Positions 15,291 to 23,199 of a DNA stretch of 51,164 bases are shown in pieces. The notes under the pieces were generated by a model, which made no database searches, was not told the origin of the DNA, and saw nothing but the letters and a program-made list of their open reading frames with translations. Position 1 is the stretch's first letter. Every line of letters starts with the position of its first letter. The stretch is from Actinomycetota bacterium. Lineage in GTDB: Bacteria > Actinomycetota > Actinomycetes > Nanopelagicales > Nanopelagicaceae. Where the stretch lies: NCBI GenBank assembly GCA_016870835.1, contig VGAG01000005.1, positions 1 to 51,164 of the forward strand. The letters are read 5' to 3'. The position numbers and the translations under genes are program-made.

Positions 15291-16715
15291 GTGTTGAGCC
15301 GGCTCGATCTAGTGATCGTCCTCGCCGCAGGCGATGGAAAACGGATGAAGTCCTCTACCCCTAAAGTCCTACATCAAATCGCAGGTCGCTCAATTCTTGC
15401 CCATGTATTAAGCGCAACTTCCAAATTAGAAGCTGGTGAACTCCGGGTTGTTATTGGAGCTGGAAAAGAATTAGTAAGCGAAGAATTAAAGGAAATTACC
15501 CCTAAAGCAAAACAAATAATCCAAGAAGTACGCGGCGGTACCGGCCATGCAACGCGCCTTGCACTTGAAGGAGCAGCGAGTAAGGGGCGGGTATTGATTT
15601 GTGCCGGAGATACCCCACTTTTAACCAGCGCAACCTTAAGTTCTTTAATTGAAGTACATGAGAGCGCTGGCGCAATCGCTACCGTTTTAACAACTGAACT
15701 TCCCGATCCCTTTGGATACGGGCGAATCTTGCGTGACAGCACAGGCGAACTCGATTCAATTGTGGAAGAGCGCGATGCCTCCGAGGCCGTTAAAGAAATC
15801 CCGGAGATTAATTCAGGTGTTTACCTCTTTGAAATTGAAGCTCTTAATAAGGCGCTGGGAAAGATTGGCAAATCAAATTCCCAAGGCGAAGAGTATTTAA
15901 CTGATGTAATCGCTATTTTGAAAGCTGAAGGTGTAAAGGTTGCAACCCACCAAGCGGAGGATTTCACCGAAATCCTTGGGATTAATGATCGGGCCCAACT
16001 ATCTGATGTTTCAGCGATGATGCGCGATCGAATAAATGATGCCTTGATGCGAAGCGGTGTCACGATTGAAGATCCGGCAAGTGTTTGGATAGATGTAAGC
16101 GTTGAGATTGATGCCGATGTACATATTGAGCCGGGCGTTGCAATAAAAGGTGGCTCAAAAATTCAAACCGGCGCAAAGCTAGGACCGCGCACCACCCTTA
16201 TTGATTGTGAGGTTGGAGCCGGAGCTAGTGTTATTGAGTCACACTGCGAGTCCAGCAAGATCGGTGCGCGCGCCAAAGTTGGACCTTATGCCCACCTTCG
16301 CGGCGGAACTGTGCTCGCTGATGAAGTAAAAGTTGGCTCCTTTGTTGAGATGAAGAATTCAACTCTGGGCGAAGGTTCAAAAGTTCCGCACCTTTCCTAT
16401 GTAGGAGATGCAAAGATCGGGCGCGAGAGCAATATCGGCGCTGCAACTATCTTCGTCAATTACGACGGCGTATCAAAGCATGAGACAAAAGTCGGTGACC
16501 ATGTTCGAATCGGAAGTGATTCGATGTTGATTGCCCCAGTTGAAATTGGGGATGGCGCCTACACGGCAGCGGGCTCAATCATCAATGAAGATGTTCCGCC
16601 GGGCGCGCTTGGTATCGCAAGAGCCCGTCAGGTCAATATTCTTGGCTGGGTGTTGAAGAAGCGCAAAGGAACTAAATCCGCGGAAGCGGCCGAGAAGAAA
16701 GAGGGATCAAAGTGA
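15291..16715 (+). CDS. glmU: Bifunctional UDP-N-acetylglucosamine pyrophosphorylase/glucosamine-1-phosphate acetyltransferase
   Basis: A 474-residue two-domain enzyme of normal length. The N-terminal uridyltransferase domain (about 1-230) has VLAAGDGKRMKSSTPKVLH and GGTGHATRLAL. The C-terminal left-handed beta-helix (about 255-460) shows hexapeptide repeats (VGPYAHLRGG, VGSFVEMKNS, IGAATIFVNYDG) and carries the acetyltransferase. It makes UDP-GlcNAc for peptidoglycan. The start is GTG 15291 or TTG 15294; AAAGGTGG lies 4-7 nt before, so both are possible. The Lys/Glu-rich tail is typical of Actinobacteria. prs follows with a GTGA overlap. Confidence 0.96.
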   Translation: MLSRLDLVIVLAAGDGKRMKSSTPKVLHQIAGRSILAHVLSATSKLEAGELRVVIGAGKELVSEELKEITPKAKQIIQEVRGGTGHATRLALEGAASKGRVLICAGDTPLLTSATLSSLIEVHESAGAIATVLTTELPDPFGYGRILRDSTGELDSIVEERDASEAVKEIPEINSGVYLFEIEALNKALGKIGKSNSQGEEYLTDVIAILKAEGVKVATHQAEDFTEILGINDRAQLSDVSAMMRDRINDALMRSGVTIEDPASVWIDVSVEIDADVHIEPGVAIKGGSKIQTGAKLGPRTTLIDCEVGAGASVIESHCESSKIGARAKVGPYAHLRGGTVLADEVKVGSFVEMKNSTLGEGSKVPHLSYVGDAKIGRESNIGAATIFVNYDGVSKHETKVGDHVRIGSDSMLIAPVEIGDGAYTAAGSIINEDVPPGALGIARARQVNILGWVLKKRKGTKSAEAAEKKEGSK

Positions 16716-17695
16716 GCAACGAACTCCGTCTCGGTTCTGAGAAGCGACTTCGGATCTTTACTGGTCGCGGTTATCCCGAATTAGCGGAAGAGGTTGCAGC
16801 AGAACTTGGAGTCACAATAACTCCAACATCTGCATATGACTTTGCCAATGGCGAAATTTTTGTTCGCTTTGAAGAGAGCGTTCGCGGTTGTGATGCTTTC
16901 GTAATCCAGAGTCATTGCGAACCGGTTAATAAACAGATCATGGAGCAATTAATCATGGTCGATGCGCTAAAGCGCGCTTCTGCAAAAAGAATTACCGTGA
17001 TCGCACCTTTCTACGCCTACGCCCGCCAAGATAAAAAGCACCGCGGCCGCGAGCCGATCTCAGCTCGATTGATGGCTGATTTATTTAAGACAGCTGGCGC
17101 TGATCGTTTGATGACTGTTGATCTTCACTCATCTCAAATTCAAGGCTTTTTCGATGGACCGGTCGATCACCTCTTTGCACTTCCACTTCTTGCCAATTAT
17201 GTTGGTTCAAAAGTTGATCGCAAGAGATTAACTGTGGTCTCACCAGATTCTGGTCGAGTAAGAGTTGCTGAGCGTTGGAGTGATATCTTGGGCGGAACCC
17301 AGATCGCATTTATCCATAAGACGAGAGATTCACGAGTTCCCAATGAAGCAATCACCGGTCGCGTTGTCGGTGAGGTAGAAGGCCAAACTTGCGTGGTTAT
17401 CGATGACATGATCGATACCGGTGGCACCATCGCCAAGGCAGTTGATGCTCTATACAACGCCGGGGCTAAGGACGTAATCGTCGCCGCTACCCACCCAGTC
17501 TTCTCGGGACCTGCTGCAGAACGCTTGATGAATTCAAAGGTAAGTGAAGTAGTTGTTGCAAATACTCTTCCAATCCCTGAAGAGAATCGGTTCCCGAACC
17601 TGACTGTACTTTCAATCGCTCCGCTAATCGCAAGGGCAATCAAGGAGGTCTTCGAAGATGGTTCAGTCACGAGCCTCTTCGATGGTCATTCTTAA
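16712..17695 (+). CDS. prs: Ribose-phosphate pyrophosphokinase
   Basis: A 327-residue PRPP synthetase. FANGEIFVRFEESVRG, the flexible-loop region with ARQDKKHRGREPISARL, DLHSSQIQGFF and the PRPP-binding motif VVIDDMIDTGGTIAKA (about residues 228-243) are all present. It makes PRPP from ribose-5-phosphate and ATP for nucleotide, His and Trp synthesis. The GTG start overlaps the glmU stop by 4 nt. glmU-prs-rplY-pth is a conserved order; here a secreted protein gene is inserted after prs. Confidence 0.96.
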   Translation: MSNELRLGSEKRLRIFTGRGYPELAEEVAAELGVTITPTSAYDFANGEIFVRFEESVRGCDAFVIQSHCEPVNKQIMEQLIMVDALKRASAKRITVIAPFYAYARQDKKHRGREPISARLMADLFKTAGADRLMTVDLHSSQIQGFFDGPVDHLFALPLLANYVGSKVDRKRLTVVSPDSGRVRVAERWSDILGGTQIAFIHKTRDSRVPNEAITGRVVGEVEGQTCVVIDDMIDTGGTIAKAVDALYNAGAKDVIVAATHPVFSGPAAERLMNSKVSEVVVANTLPIPEENRFPNLTVLSIAPLIARAIKEVFEDGSVTSLFDGHS

Positions 17696-17697
17696 GA

Positions 17698-19041
17698 GTG
17701 CGCCGGCTCTCTCTTTTTCTCTTAGTTTCACTTTTAATTCCAGTAAGTAAAGTTGAGGCTGCTGAGCCTTATCAAGTTACGGTGATGTCTAGGAATCTTT
17801 ATCTTGGAGCTGATGTTGGAGTAGCCCTAGAGCTAATTCCAAATTTTCCAGCTGCTGCTCAATTTATGTGGGATCAAGTTAAAGCCACTGATTTTCCCAA
17901 GCGAGCAAAGAAATTAGCGGGCGAGGCAGCCCTAGATAAGCCTGATCTGATTGGAGTTCAAGAGGCAACAATTTGGTATTGCCGAAAAAATGCATGGAGC
18001 GAGAAGGTCGAGGTATTTAATTTCCTTGATCAATTTATTGAATCTACAAAAGCCACGGGAACTGGTTATTCACTAGCTAGATTTGGGGGAGTTTCGGCAT
18101 TTAATCCCGGCTATTCAATTGCGGCGATTCCTTATCTAACTAAGGTGAAGGATCCTGAGACTTTCCCAGCGACATTTGGTAGCGAGAGCGCATCTTGCGG
18201 CTTCACAATTGGGGATGCAATCTTGGTTCGAGATGATTTAGCTGGGAATATAAAGCAGGTCGGAAATACTGAATATGACGCTACCTATTCAATCGTTCCA
18301 ACTTTGATGACGATTTACCGTGGATATACCTGGGTTGATTACCAAGTTAAAGATTCACTAGTAAGGGTTATCTCTACTCATCTCGAATCGATCTGGGATG
18401 AGGACAAGATTCCTAACTCAGCGCTGCAAGCCGCCCAATTAGTTGATGATCTAAAGTCAGCAAAAATGCCACTCATTGTTATGGGTGACTTCAACGCTGA
18501 CTATCGCGACCCGCGAGCAAAGGACGCTCCAAATCCGGGTGAGCAACCTGAAGTTAGTGAAAGTTGTCCAACCCCTGGGGCTGCAAAGTGCAATGCCTAT
18601 ACAACGATGATCGAAGCTGGTTTTGCTAATGCATCACCGGATGCGAAAGATCCCAAACATTTCTCATGGGGTTCAGGCGCACTTCTAGATGGTCCAGATC
18701 CAAAGCGCGCGAAGATTGCAGCTGAATATGGAAATCAATATGGCTTTACCGATCGGCTCGACTACATCTTTACTAAGAGCGTTTATGCAAATATTTCCTC
18801 AAAAATGATTGGCAACATTTATCCAGATGGAACTTCAATCTGGGACTGTGGCGATAAGAAGTGTTTTGCATCAGATCATGCCGGCGTTGTGGCAACTATC
18901 GAAATTCCGCGAGGTGTGAGCGTTCAAGATCCGGCGCTTGCTGACCACGCTCGCTTCCCACTTGGATTCTGGCACTATGTAGTAATTGCGCTAGTGGCGT
19001 TAATAGGTTGGCGGATTACACGTAGGATTCGTCGCCGGTAA
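17698..19041 (+). CDS. Secreted, membrane-anchored endonuclease/exonuclease/phosphatase (EEP) family protein
   Basis: A 447-residue protein with a signal peptide (RRLSLFLLVSLLIPVSKVEA, cleavage likely after about residue 22) and a C-terminal membrane helix (about 425-441) ending in RRIRRR, so the catalytic domain is probably outside and tethered. EEP-fold motifs appear in order: MSRNLYLGADV (30), GVQEAT (85), ISTHLE, MGDFNADYRD (about 262), DRLDYIFTK and the terminal SDHAGVV (about 392). These are the metal and catalytic residues of this superfamily, which covers DNases, sphingomyelinases and phosphatases; the substrate is not clear. It starts 2 nt after prs at GTG. A nutrient-scavenging role is a guess. 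It looks inserted into the prs-rplY neighbourhood. Confidence 0.85.
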   Translation: MRRLSLFLLVSLLIPVSKVEAAEPYQVTVMSRNLYLGADVGVALELIPNFPAAAQFMWDQVKATDFPKRAKKLAGEAALDKPDLIGVQEATIWYCRKNAWSEKVEVFNFLDQFIESTKATGTGYSLARFGGVSAFNPGYSIAAIPYLTKVKDPETFPATFGSESASCGFTIGDAILVRDDLAGNIKQVGNTEYDATYSIVPTLMTIYRGYTWVDYQVKDSLVRVISTHLESIWDEDKIPNSALQAAQLVDDLKSAKMPLIVMGDFNADYRDPRAKDAPNPGEQPEVSESCPTPGAAKCNAYTTMIEAGFANASPDAKDPKHFSWGSGALLDGPDPKRAKIAAEYGNQYGFTDRLDYIFTKSVYANISSKMIGNIYPDGTSIWDCGDKKCFASDHAGVVATIEIPRGVSVQDPALADHARFPLGFWHYVVIALVALIGWRITRRIRRR

Positions 19042-19050
19042 TCTCGGGAT

Positions 19051-19079
19051 TTGTAGTTTAAAGAGCCGCTCGGTAGCCT
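19051..19079 (+). promoter_or_regulatory. Candidate promoter of rplY
   Basis: TTGTAG (19051-19056) and TAGCCT (19074-19079) are separated by 17 bp. Both are partial matches. Transcription would start near 19086, giving a leader of about 45 nt. Confidence 0.4.
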
Positions 19080-19123
19080 TCCTCCACTTAAGGCGAGGGG
19101 TAAACCCCGTAATCGACGAAAGG
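19076..19123 (+). promoter_or_regulatory. Hairpins and ribosome site in the rplY leader
   Basis: GCCTT (19076-19080) pairs with AAGGC (19090-19094), and GGGG (19097-19100) pairs with CCCC (19105-19108) around a TAAA loop. The ribosome site AAAGG (19119-19123) lies 7 nt before the ATG. This is one of the few genes in the window with a real leader. A feedback or processing element is possible but unproven. Confidence 0.35.
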
Positions 19124-19130
19124 CAAGAAA

Positions 19131-19781
19131 ATGGCTGAAGTAGGAATTAAAGGCGCGCTCCGTAATGAATTCGGAAAAGGCGCATCACGCAGAATCCGCC
19201 GGGATGGATTAGTTCCCGCAGTTATCTATGGACATGGCGAGAAGCCAACTCATATCTCACTTCCAGCTCGTGAAGTTGGAATCGCAATTAAGACTTCAAA
19301 CGTCCTACTAAATATTGATCTAGGCGAGAAACAAGAGCTCGTCCTACCTAAGTCAATTGTTCGTAACCCGCTAAAGGGCACGCTTGAACATATAGATTTA
19401 ATTATCGTCCGTCGTGGTGAGCGCGTTGTCGTTCACGTCCCAGTCCACACAACTGGTAAGCATGATCCTGAAGGAATTCTTGAGCACGTCCACAATTCAA
19501 TTGAAGTTGAAGTTGATGTTACTTCGATTCCACAATTCCTCGAGTTAGATATAACTGGCTTGATGGCCGGAGATTCAAAGCTTGCCGAGGATGTAGTTCT
19601 GCCTGAAGGCTTGACTCTTAAGAGCGATCCAAAAATGGTTGTTGCACACGTCTCGGTCCGCGCCGCTATTGAAGAGGTGGTACCAGTCGCTGCTCCTGCT
19701 GAAGGTGAAGCCGCTGCTGCTCCTGCTGAAGGCGAAGCCGCTGCTCCCGCTCCTGCTGAAGGTGAAGCAAAGAGCAAGTAA
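19131..19781 (+). CDS. rplY: 50S ribosomal protein L25/general stress protein Ctc
   Basis: A 216-residue L25 of the long (TL5/Ctc) type. The N-terminal L25 domain (about 1-90), GKGASRRIRRDGLVPAVIYG onward, binds 5S rRNA. The C-terminal beta domain (about 95-180) contains VHNSIEVEVDVTSIPQFLEL. The last 35 residues are Ala/Pro/Glu repeats (APAEGEA). It stabilises the central protuberance of the 50S subunit. pth follows after 19 nt, a conserved pairing. The leader carries two short hairpins and a good ribosome site. Confidence 0.95.
   Translation: MAEVGIKGALRNEFGKGASRRIRRDGLVPAVIYGHGEKPTHISLPAREVGIAIKTSNVLLNIDLGEKQELVLPKSIVRNPLKGTLEHIDLIIVRRGERVVVHVPVHTTGKHDPEGILEHVHNSIEVEVDVTSIPQFLELDITGLMAGDSKLAEDVVLPEGLTLKSDPKMVVAHVSVRAAIEEVVPVAAPAEGEAAAAPAEGEAAAPAPAEGEAKSK
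19689..19769 (+). repeat. Coding repeat for the APAEGEA tail of L25
   Basis: Three near-identical units of roughly 21-27 nt containing GCTCCTGCTGAAGGTGAAGC encode APAEGEA. Such Ala/Pro/Glu tails are common in actinobacterial L25. They may slip during replication. Confidence 0.7.
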
Positions 19782-19788
19782 GCCCTAC

Positions 19789-19794
19789 TAACCT
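19789..19794 (+). promoter_or_regulatory. -10 element of pth
   Basis: TAACCT ends 6 nt before the pth ATG at 19801, fitting the leaderless pattern; it lies 8 nt after the rplY stop. Confidence 0.45.
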
Positions 19795-19800
19795 TCCGAT

Positions 19801-20382
19801 ATGTTTTTAAATAGGAAGGCGCGTTGGATAGTTATTGGCCTTGGAAACCCTGGTCAAGAATATGAACGCACCCGCCATAACATCGGAGCTATGGTCGTAG
19901 CCCAACTCGCCAAGAGATCTGGAAAGAAGCTAACTTCTCACAAGTCGCGCGCAAATTTGGCTGAGTACAAATTGGAAACAGGCGATTCAATCTCGGTTGC
20001 CACGCTGCGCTCATACATGAATGAATCTGGCGGACCAACTAAATCGCTAATTGACTTCTATAAATCAAGTAATGATCACTTGATTGTGATTCATGATGAA
20101 TTAGATATCCCATTTGAAGCGATTAGGTTGAAGCAAGGTGGCGGCGATAACGGCCATAACGGTTTAAAAAGCATCACAAAAGTATTGGGCCCAGATTATT
20201 TTCGATTACGGATGGGTATTGGCAGGCCGATGGGCAATCAGGATCCAGCAGATTTCGTGCTAAAGCCATTTAGTTCCGGCGAGCGAAAGAACTTAGAACT
20301 CTTTATCGATATGGGCGCAGATGCCGTAGAAGCGCTCATAGTTAATGGACTTGAGCGAGCTCAAGCCGACTTTAATTCTTAA
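19801..20382 (+). CDS. pth: Peptidyl-tRNA hydrolase
   Basis: A 193-residue protein of standard length. VIGLGNPGQEYERTRHNIG contains the catalytic histidine (His27 or so) and the substrate Asn. MNESGGPTKSLIDFYK, VIHDELDIPFEAIRLK (catalytic Asp) and GGGDNGHNGLKSI complete the set. It recycles tRNA from peptidyl-tRNA released by stalled ribosomes. It is convergent with ppc across 11 bp. Confidence 0.96.
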   Translation: MFLNRKARWIVIGLGNPGQEYERTRHNIGAMVVAQLAKRSGKKLTSHKSRANLAEYKLETGDSISVATLRSYMNESGGPTKSLIDFYKSSNDHLIVIHDELDIPFEAIRLKQGGGDNGHNGLKSITKVLGPDYFRLRMGIGRPMGNQDPADFVLKPFSSGERKNLELFIDMGADAVEALIVNGLERAQADFNS

Positions 20383-20393
20383 AACGTTTGCTC

Positions 20394-23078
20394 TCAACCA
20401 GTATTTCTTAGCCCGGTGGCAACGCCATTAATTGTGAGCAATAACGCCCTTGAGATAAGAGGATCGATTTCTTCTTGCGCGCGCACCTTCTTTAGTAGTG
20501 ATACTTGAAGGAGGTGTAAAGGTGCAAGATAGTTATCTCTGATTTGAAGAGTACGCGCGAGAATCTCTTGATCGCCGAGGATTTCGGTCTTGCCTGTTAG
20601 CGCCAAGATTTCACTTATCGTCAACTCATATTCACTTCTTATCATTTCAAACATGTGGTGAAGCTTCGGCTCAACTAGCGCTTCTACATATTTCTGGGCT
20701 GTCTTCAAATCCGTCTTTGCAATAGTCATCTCAACATTGCTGATGAAAGTACTAAAGAAATGCCAATCACTTAACATTTTGCGCATAACTTCGCCATGTC
20801 CAGCTTCGCGCGCTGCCTTCAATCCACTTCCGACTCCATACCAACCTGGAACAATCTGGCGTGATTGGGTCCAACCAAATACCCAGGGAATTGCTCGAAG
20901 TGAGGAGAGATCATTTCCGGCATCTGGTCTTCGCGATGGGCGAGAACCCAAGAAGAGATTTCCAAGTTGTTCTACCGGGGTTGATTGGTAGTAGTAATCA
21001 GCAAGATCGGGGTGGTCGACGAGTGAGCGATAACTCTTAAATGCGCTTTCACTTATCGAATCCATAGCGCTATTCCAACTCTTCAAATCAGAATCGGATT
21101 GTCGAGCGGAACGATTCAAAATAGTTGCTTCCAGCGCTGCGGCAAGAGTTAACTCGACATTTTCACGAGCAAGTGCGGGTATTGCATATTTATCCGAGAT
21201 AACTTCACCTTGTTCGGTCATCTTTATATGGCCATCAAGCGTCCCCCAGGGAAGAGCAATGATCGCATCGTAGGTTGGGCCACCGCCGCGTCCTACTGAA
21301 CCACCTCGACCGTGAAAGATTCGAAGTTGAATGTTGTATTTCTTAGCCACATCGCGGAGCCGTCGTTGTGCTTGATGGATCTCCCATTGGCTTGTAGCGA
21401 TTCCAGCATCTTTATTGGAATCTGAATAGCCAAGCATGACCTCTTGAATATTTCCTCTTAGTTCAACAATTTTGCGATAAGCCGGGTTAGCGAGAAGCGT
21501 TTCAAGGATTTCATCAGCAGAGCGGAGCTCGGTAACCGTCTCCAACAGTGGCACGATATTGATACGCGCAAAACTCTCCTTTTCAACTGAGATCAAACCA
21601 GCAATCTTTGCAAGCAAGGCTGCGGCAAGGACATCCTCAGCACCACGAGTCATTGAGATTATGTAGGTTTCTATTACATCTGGATCAAATATATTTTGCG
21701 CATCAGCTATTGCTATAAAGGTATTGAGAGTCTTGCTGGTATCAGCATCTAAATTTGAAACTTTTGGATTTTCATTTGCAAATTCTCTAGATAAGAAATC
21801 ACACTTTTCCCGAGGGGAGAGCTTTACATAATTGCTAGCGGGAAATAGCTGCTGGATTGCTTTCTCATGCGCTGCAGAATGCTCACGAACATCCATAGTT
21901 GCGTGGAATAGGCCAAAAGCAGCAACTGCGCGAATTGTGCGCTCAAGCAAGCCATGAGCTATCAATTCGCCGCGATTTGCAATCAATGATTTATGCATCA
22001 ACATAAGGTCATCTAGCAACTCATTTGTGCTGGCGTAATCACGACCTGGTTCATGTGGCGTACCTTTTGCATGTCGCTCGCGTGTGAGATTCAATCTGTG
22101 ACGAATTGCTGTTGCTTTTAGACGATATGGCTCCTCGACATTAATCCGCTTAAACCTAGGTTCGATTTCTGGGATTCGCTCAATATCTTTAGCTACAGAT
22201 TCAAGTAAGGCAGGTGAAGTTCCAGCTAGCTTTGTTGATACTGAGAGCGCCTGGCGGATTTCATCGATTGCGATGGTTAGGACTCTTATTGCATGGCCCA
22301 TCTGAAGAACGATTGCTTGCTTTGTAACTTCAGGATTGATGTTGGGATTGCCATCTCTATCTCCACCAATCCAAGAGCCTAAGGTAAAGGGGGTTGCGGT
22401 TGGTGCAAGATCTATCTTTAACCGCTTCAACTCGCGGGCAAAGTCATCCAACACATCCGGCATCGTGAAACGCAACAGGTCATCTAAGTAATAAAGCGCA
22501 TTAATTGCTTCATCTAGCGGTTCAGGCCTGCCGAGACGTAGTTCATCGGTCTGCCAGAGCAGATCAACTGCTTCAGCTAATTGGCGCTCGCGCTGCTTAG
22601 AATTTTTCTCATCGAGCAGATCTGCAATTGTTCCCAATTTACTTAAGACCGAGCGCCGGGCAGCTTCGGTTGGATGAGCGGTAAAAACTGGGCGCACTTC
22701 AAAAGAGGTAAGCCACTTTGCGATATCGGCATCAGTAAAACTCTTGCCCGCATCTTTTGCGGCAATTATTCGATCAACTGCACGTGAGATCCAAGAACCT
22801 TTTGCTTCGCGCTCCTCATTTAATTGGCGCGAGCGATGTACCTGTTCTGCGATATTTGCAAGATTGAAATAGACATTAAAGGCTCTAACTAACTTAACAG
22901 CATCTGCAGTAGAAACAGATTGAAGTAGCTCTTCTCCGCCGCCTTCTCGAACTGATTTGCGGACCGATTCAACGAGATTAAGTAGCGCCTGACCATCTTG
23001 TCGAACAAGGGATTGGCCAAGCAGGTCTCCGAGAGTTCGTACATCGCTTCGCAGCGCTGAATTATCGCTCTCGGTCAT
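20394..23078 (-). CDS. ppc: Phosphoenolpyruvate carboxylase
   Basis: An 894-residue enzyme of full length. VFTAHPTEAARRSV places the catalytic His at 135; GYSDSNKDAGI and FHGRGGSVGRGGGP carry the essential Arg/His residues; SRPSRR and the C-terminal RNTG (here ending GLRNTG) match the family. It fixes bicarbonate onto PEP to give oxaloacetate, replenishing the TCA cycle, which ties in with the fumarase at 42505. It is divergent from mfd over 121 bp. GATTAT lies 6 nt before the ATG on the reverse strand and may be the -10. Confidence 0.97.
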   Translation of the reverse strand: MTESDNSALRSDVRTLGDLLGQSLVRQDGQALLNLVESVRKSVREGGGEELLQSVSTADAVKLVRAFNVYFNLANIAEQVHRSRQLNEEREAKGSWISRAVDRIIAAKDAGKSFTDADIAKWLTSFEVRPVFTAHPTEAARRSVLSKLGTIADLLDEKNSKQRERQLAEAVDLLWQTDELRLGRPEPLDEAINALYYLDDLLRFTMPDVLDDFARELKRLKIDLAPTATPFTLGSWIGGDRDGNPNINPEVTKQAIVLQMGHAIRVLTIAIDEIRQALSVSTKLAGTSPALLESVAKDIERIPEIEPRFKRINVEEPYRLKATAIRHRLNLTRERHAKGTPHEPGRDYASTNELLDDLMLMHKSLIANRGELIAHGLLERTIRAVAAFGLFHATMDVREHSAAHEKAIQQLFPASNYVKLSPREKCDFLSREFANENPKVSNLDADTSKTLNTFIAIADAQNIFDPDVIETYIISMTRGAEDVLAAALLAKIAGLISVEKESFARINIVPLLETVTELRSADEILETLLANPAYRKIVELRGNIQEVMLGYSDSNKDAGIATSQWEIHQAQRRLRDVAKKYNIQLRIFHGRGGSVGRGGGPTYDAIIALPWGTLDGHIKMTEQGEVISDKYAIPALARENVELTLAAALEATILNRSARQSDSDLKSWNSAMDSISESAFKSYRSLVDHPDLADYYYQSTPVEQLGNLFLGSRPSRRPDAGNDLSSLRAIPWVFGWTQSRQIVPGWYGVGSGLKAAREAGHGEVMRKMLSDWHFFSTFISNVEMTIAKTDLKTAQKYVEALVEPKLHHMFEMIRSEYELTISEILALTGKTEILGDQEILARTLQIRDNYLAPLHLLQVSLLKKVRAQEEIDPLISRALLLTINGVATGLRNTG

Positions 23079-23119
23079 TAGCGAATAATCTCACGATAAG
23101 ATTTCGCTCGTATTACGAA

Positions 23120-23150
23120 GTAGCCCCCTCCTTTTTGGAAGCGGGGCCAT
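23120..23150. other. GC-rich hairpin between ppc and mfd
   Basis: CCCC and GGGG arms with an inner TCC/GGA pairing around TTTTT can fold at about 23123-23147. It lies in the 121-bp divergent gap, so it cannot terminate either gene. It may be an operator or part of an untranslated leader. Nothing else is recognised in this gap. Confidence 0.3.
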
Positions 23151-23199
23151 TCGGCTATTCCCAGATGCAAATTAGTGATACTTGAGATTGGAGGCGAGA

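Noticed and set aside
23182-23199. TTG start of mfd at 23182
   Set aside because: GGAGG lies inside this stretch, 5 nt before GTG 23200, so the shorter start is favoured.
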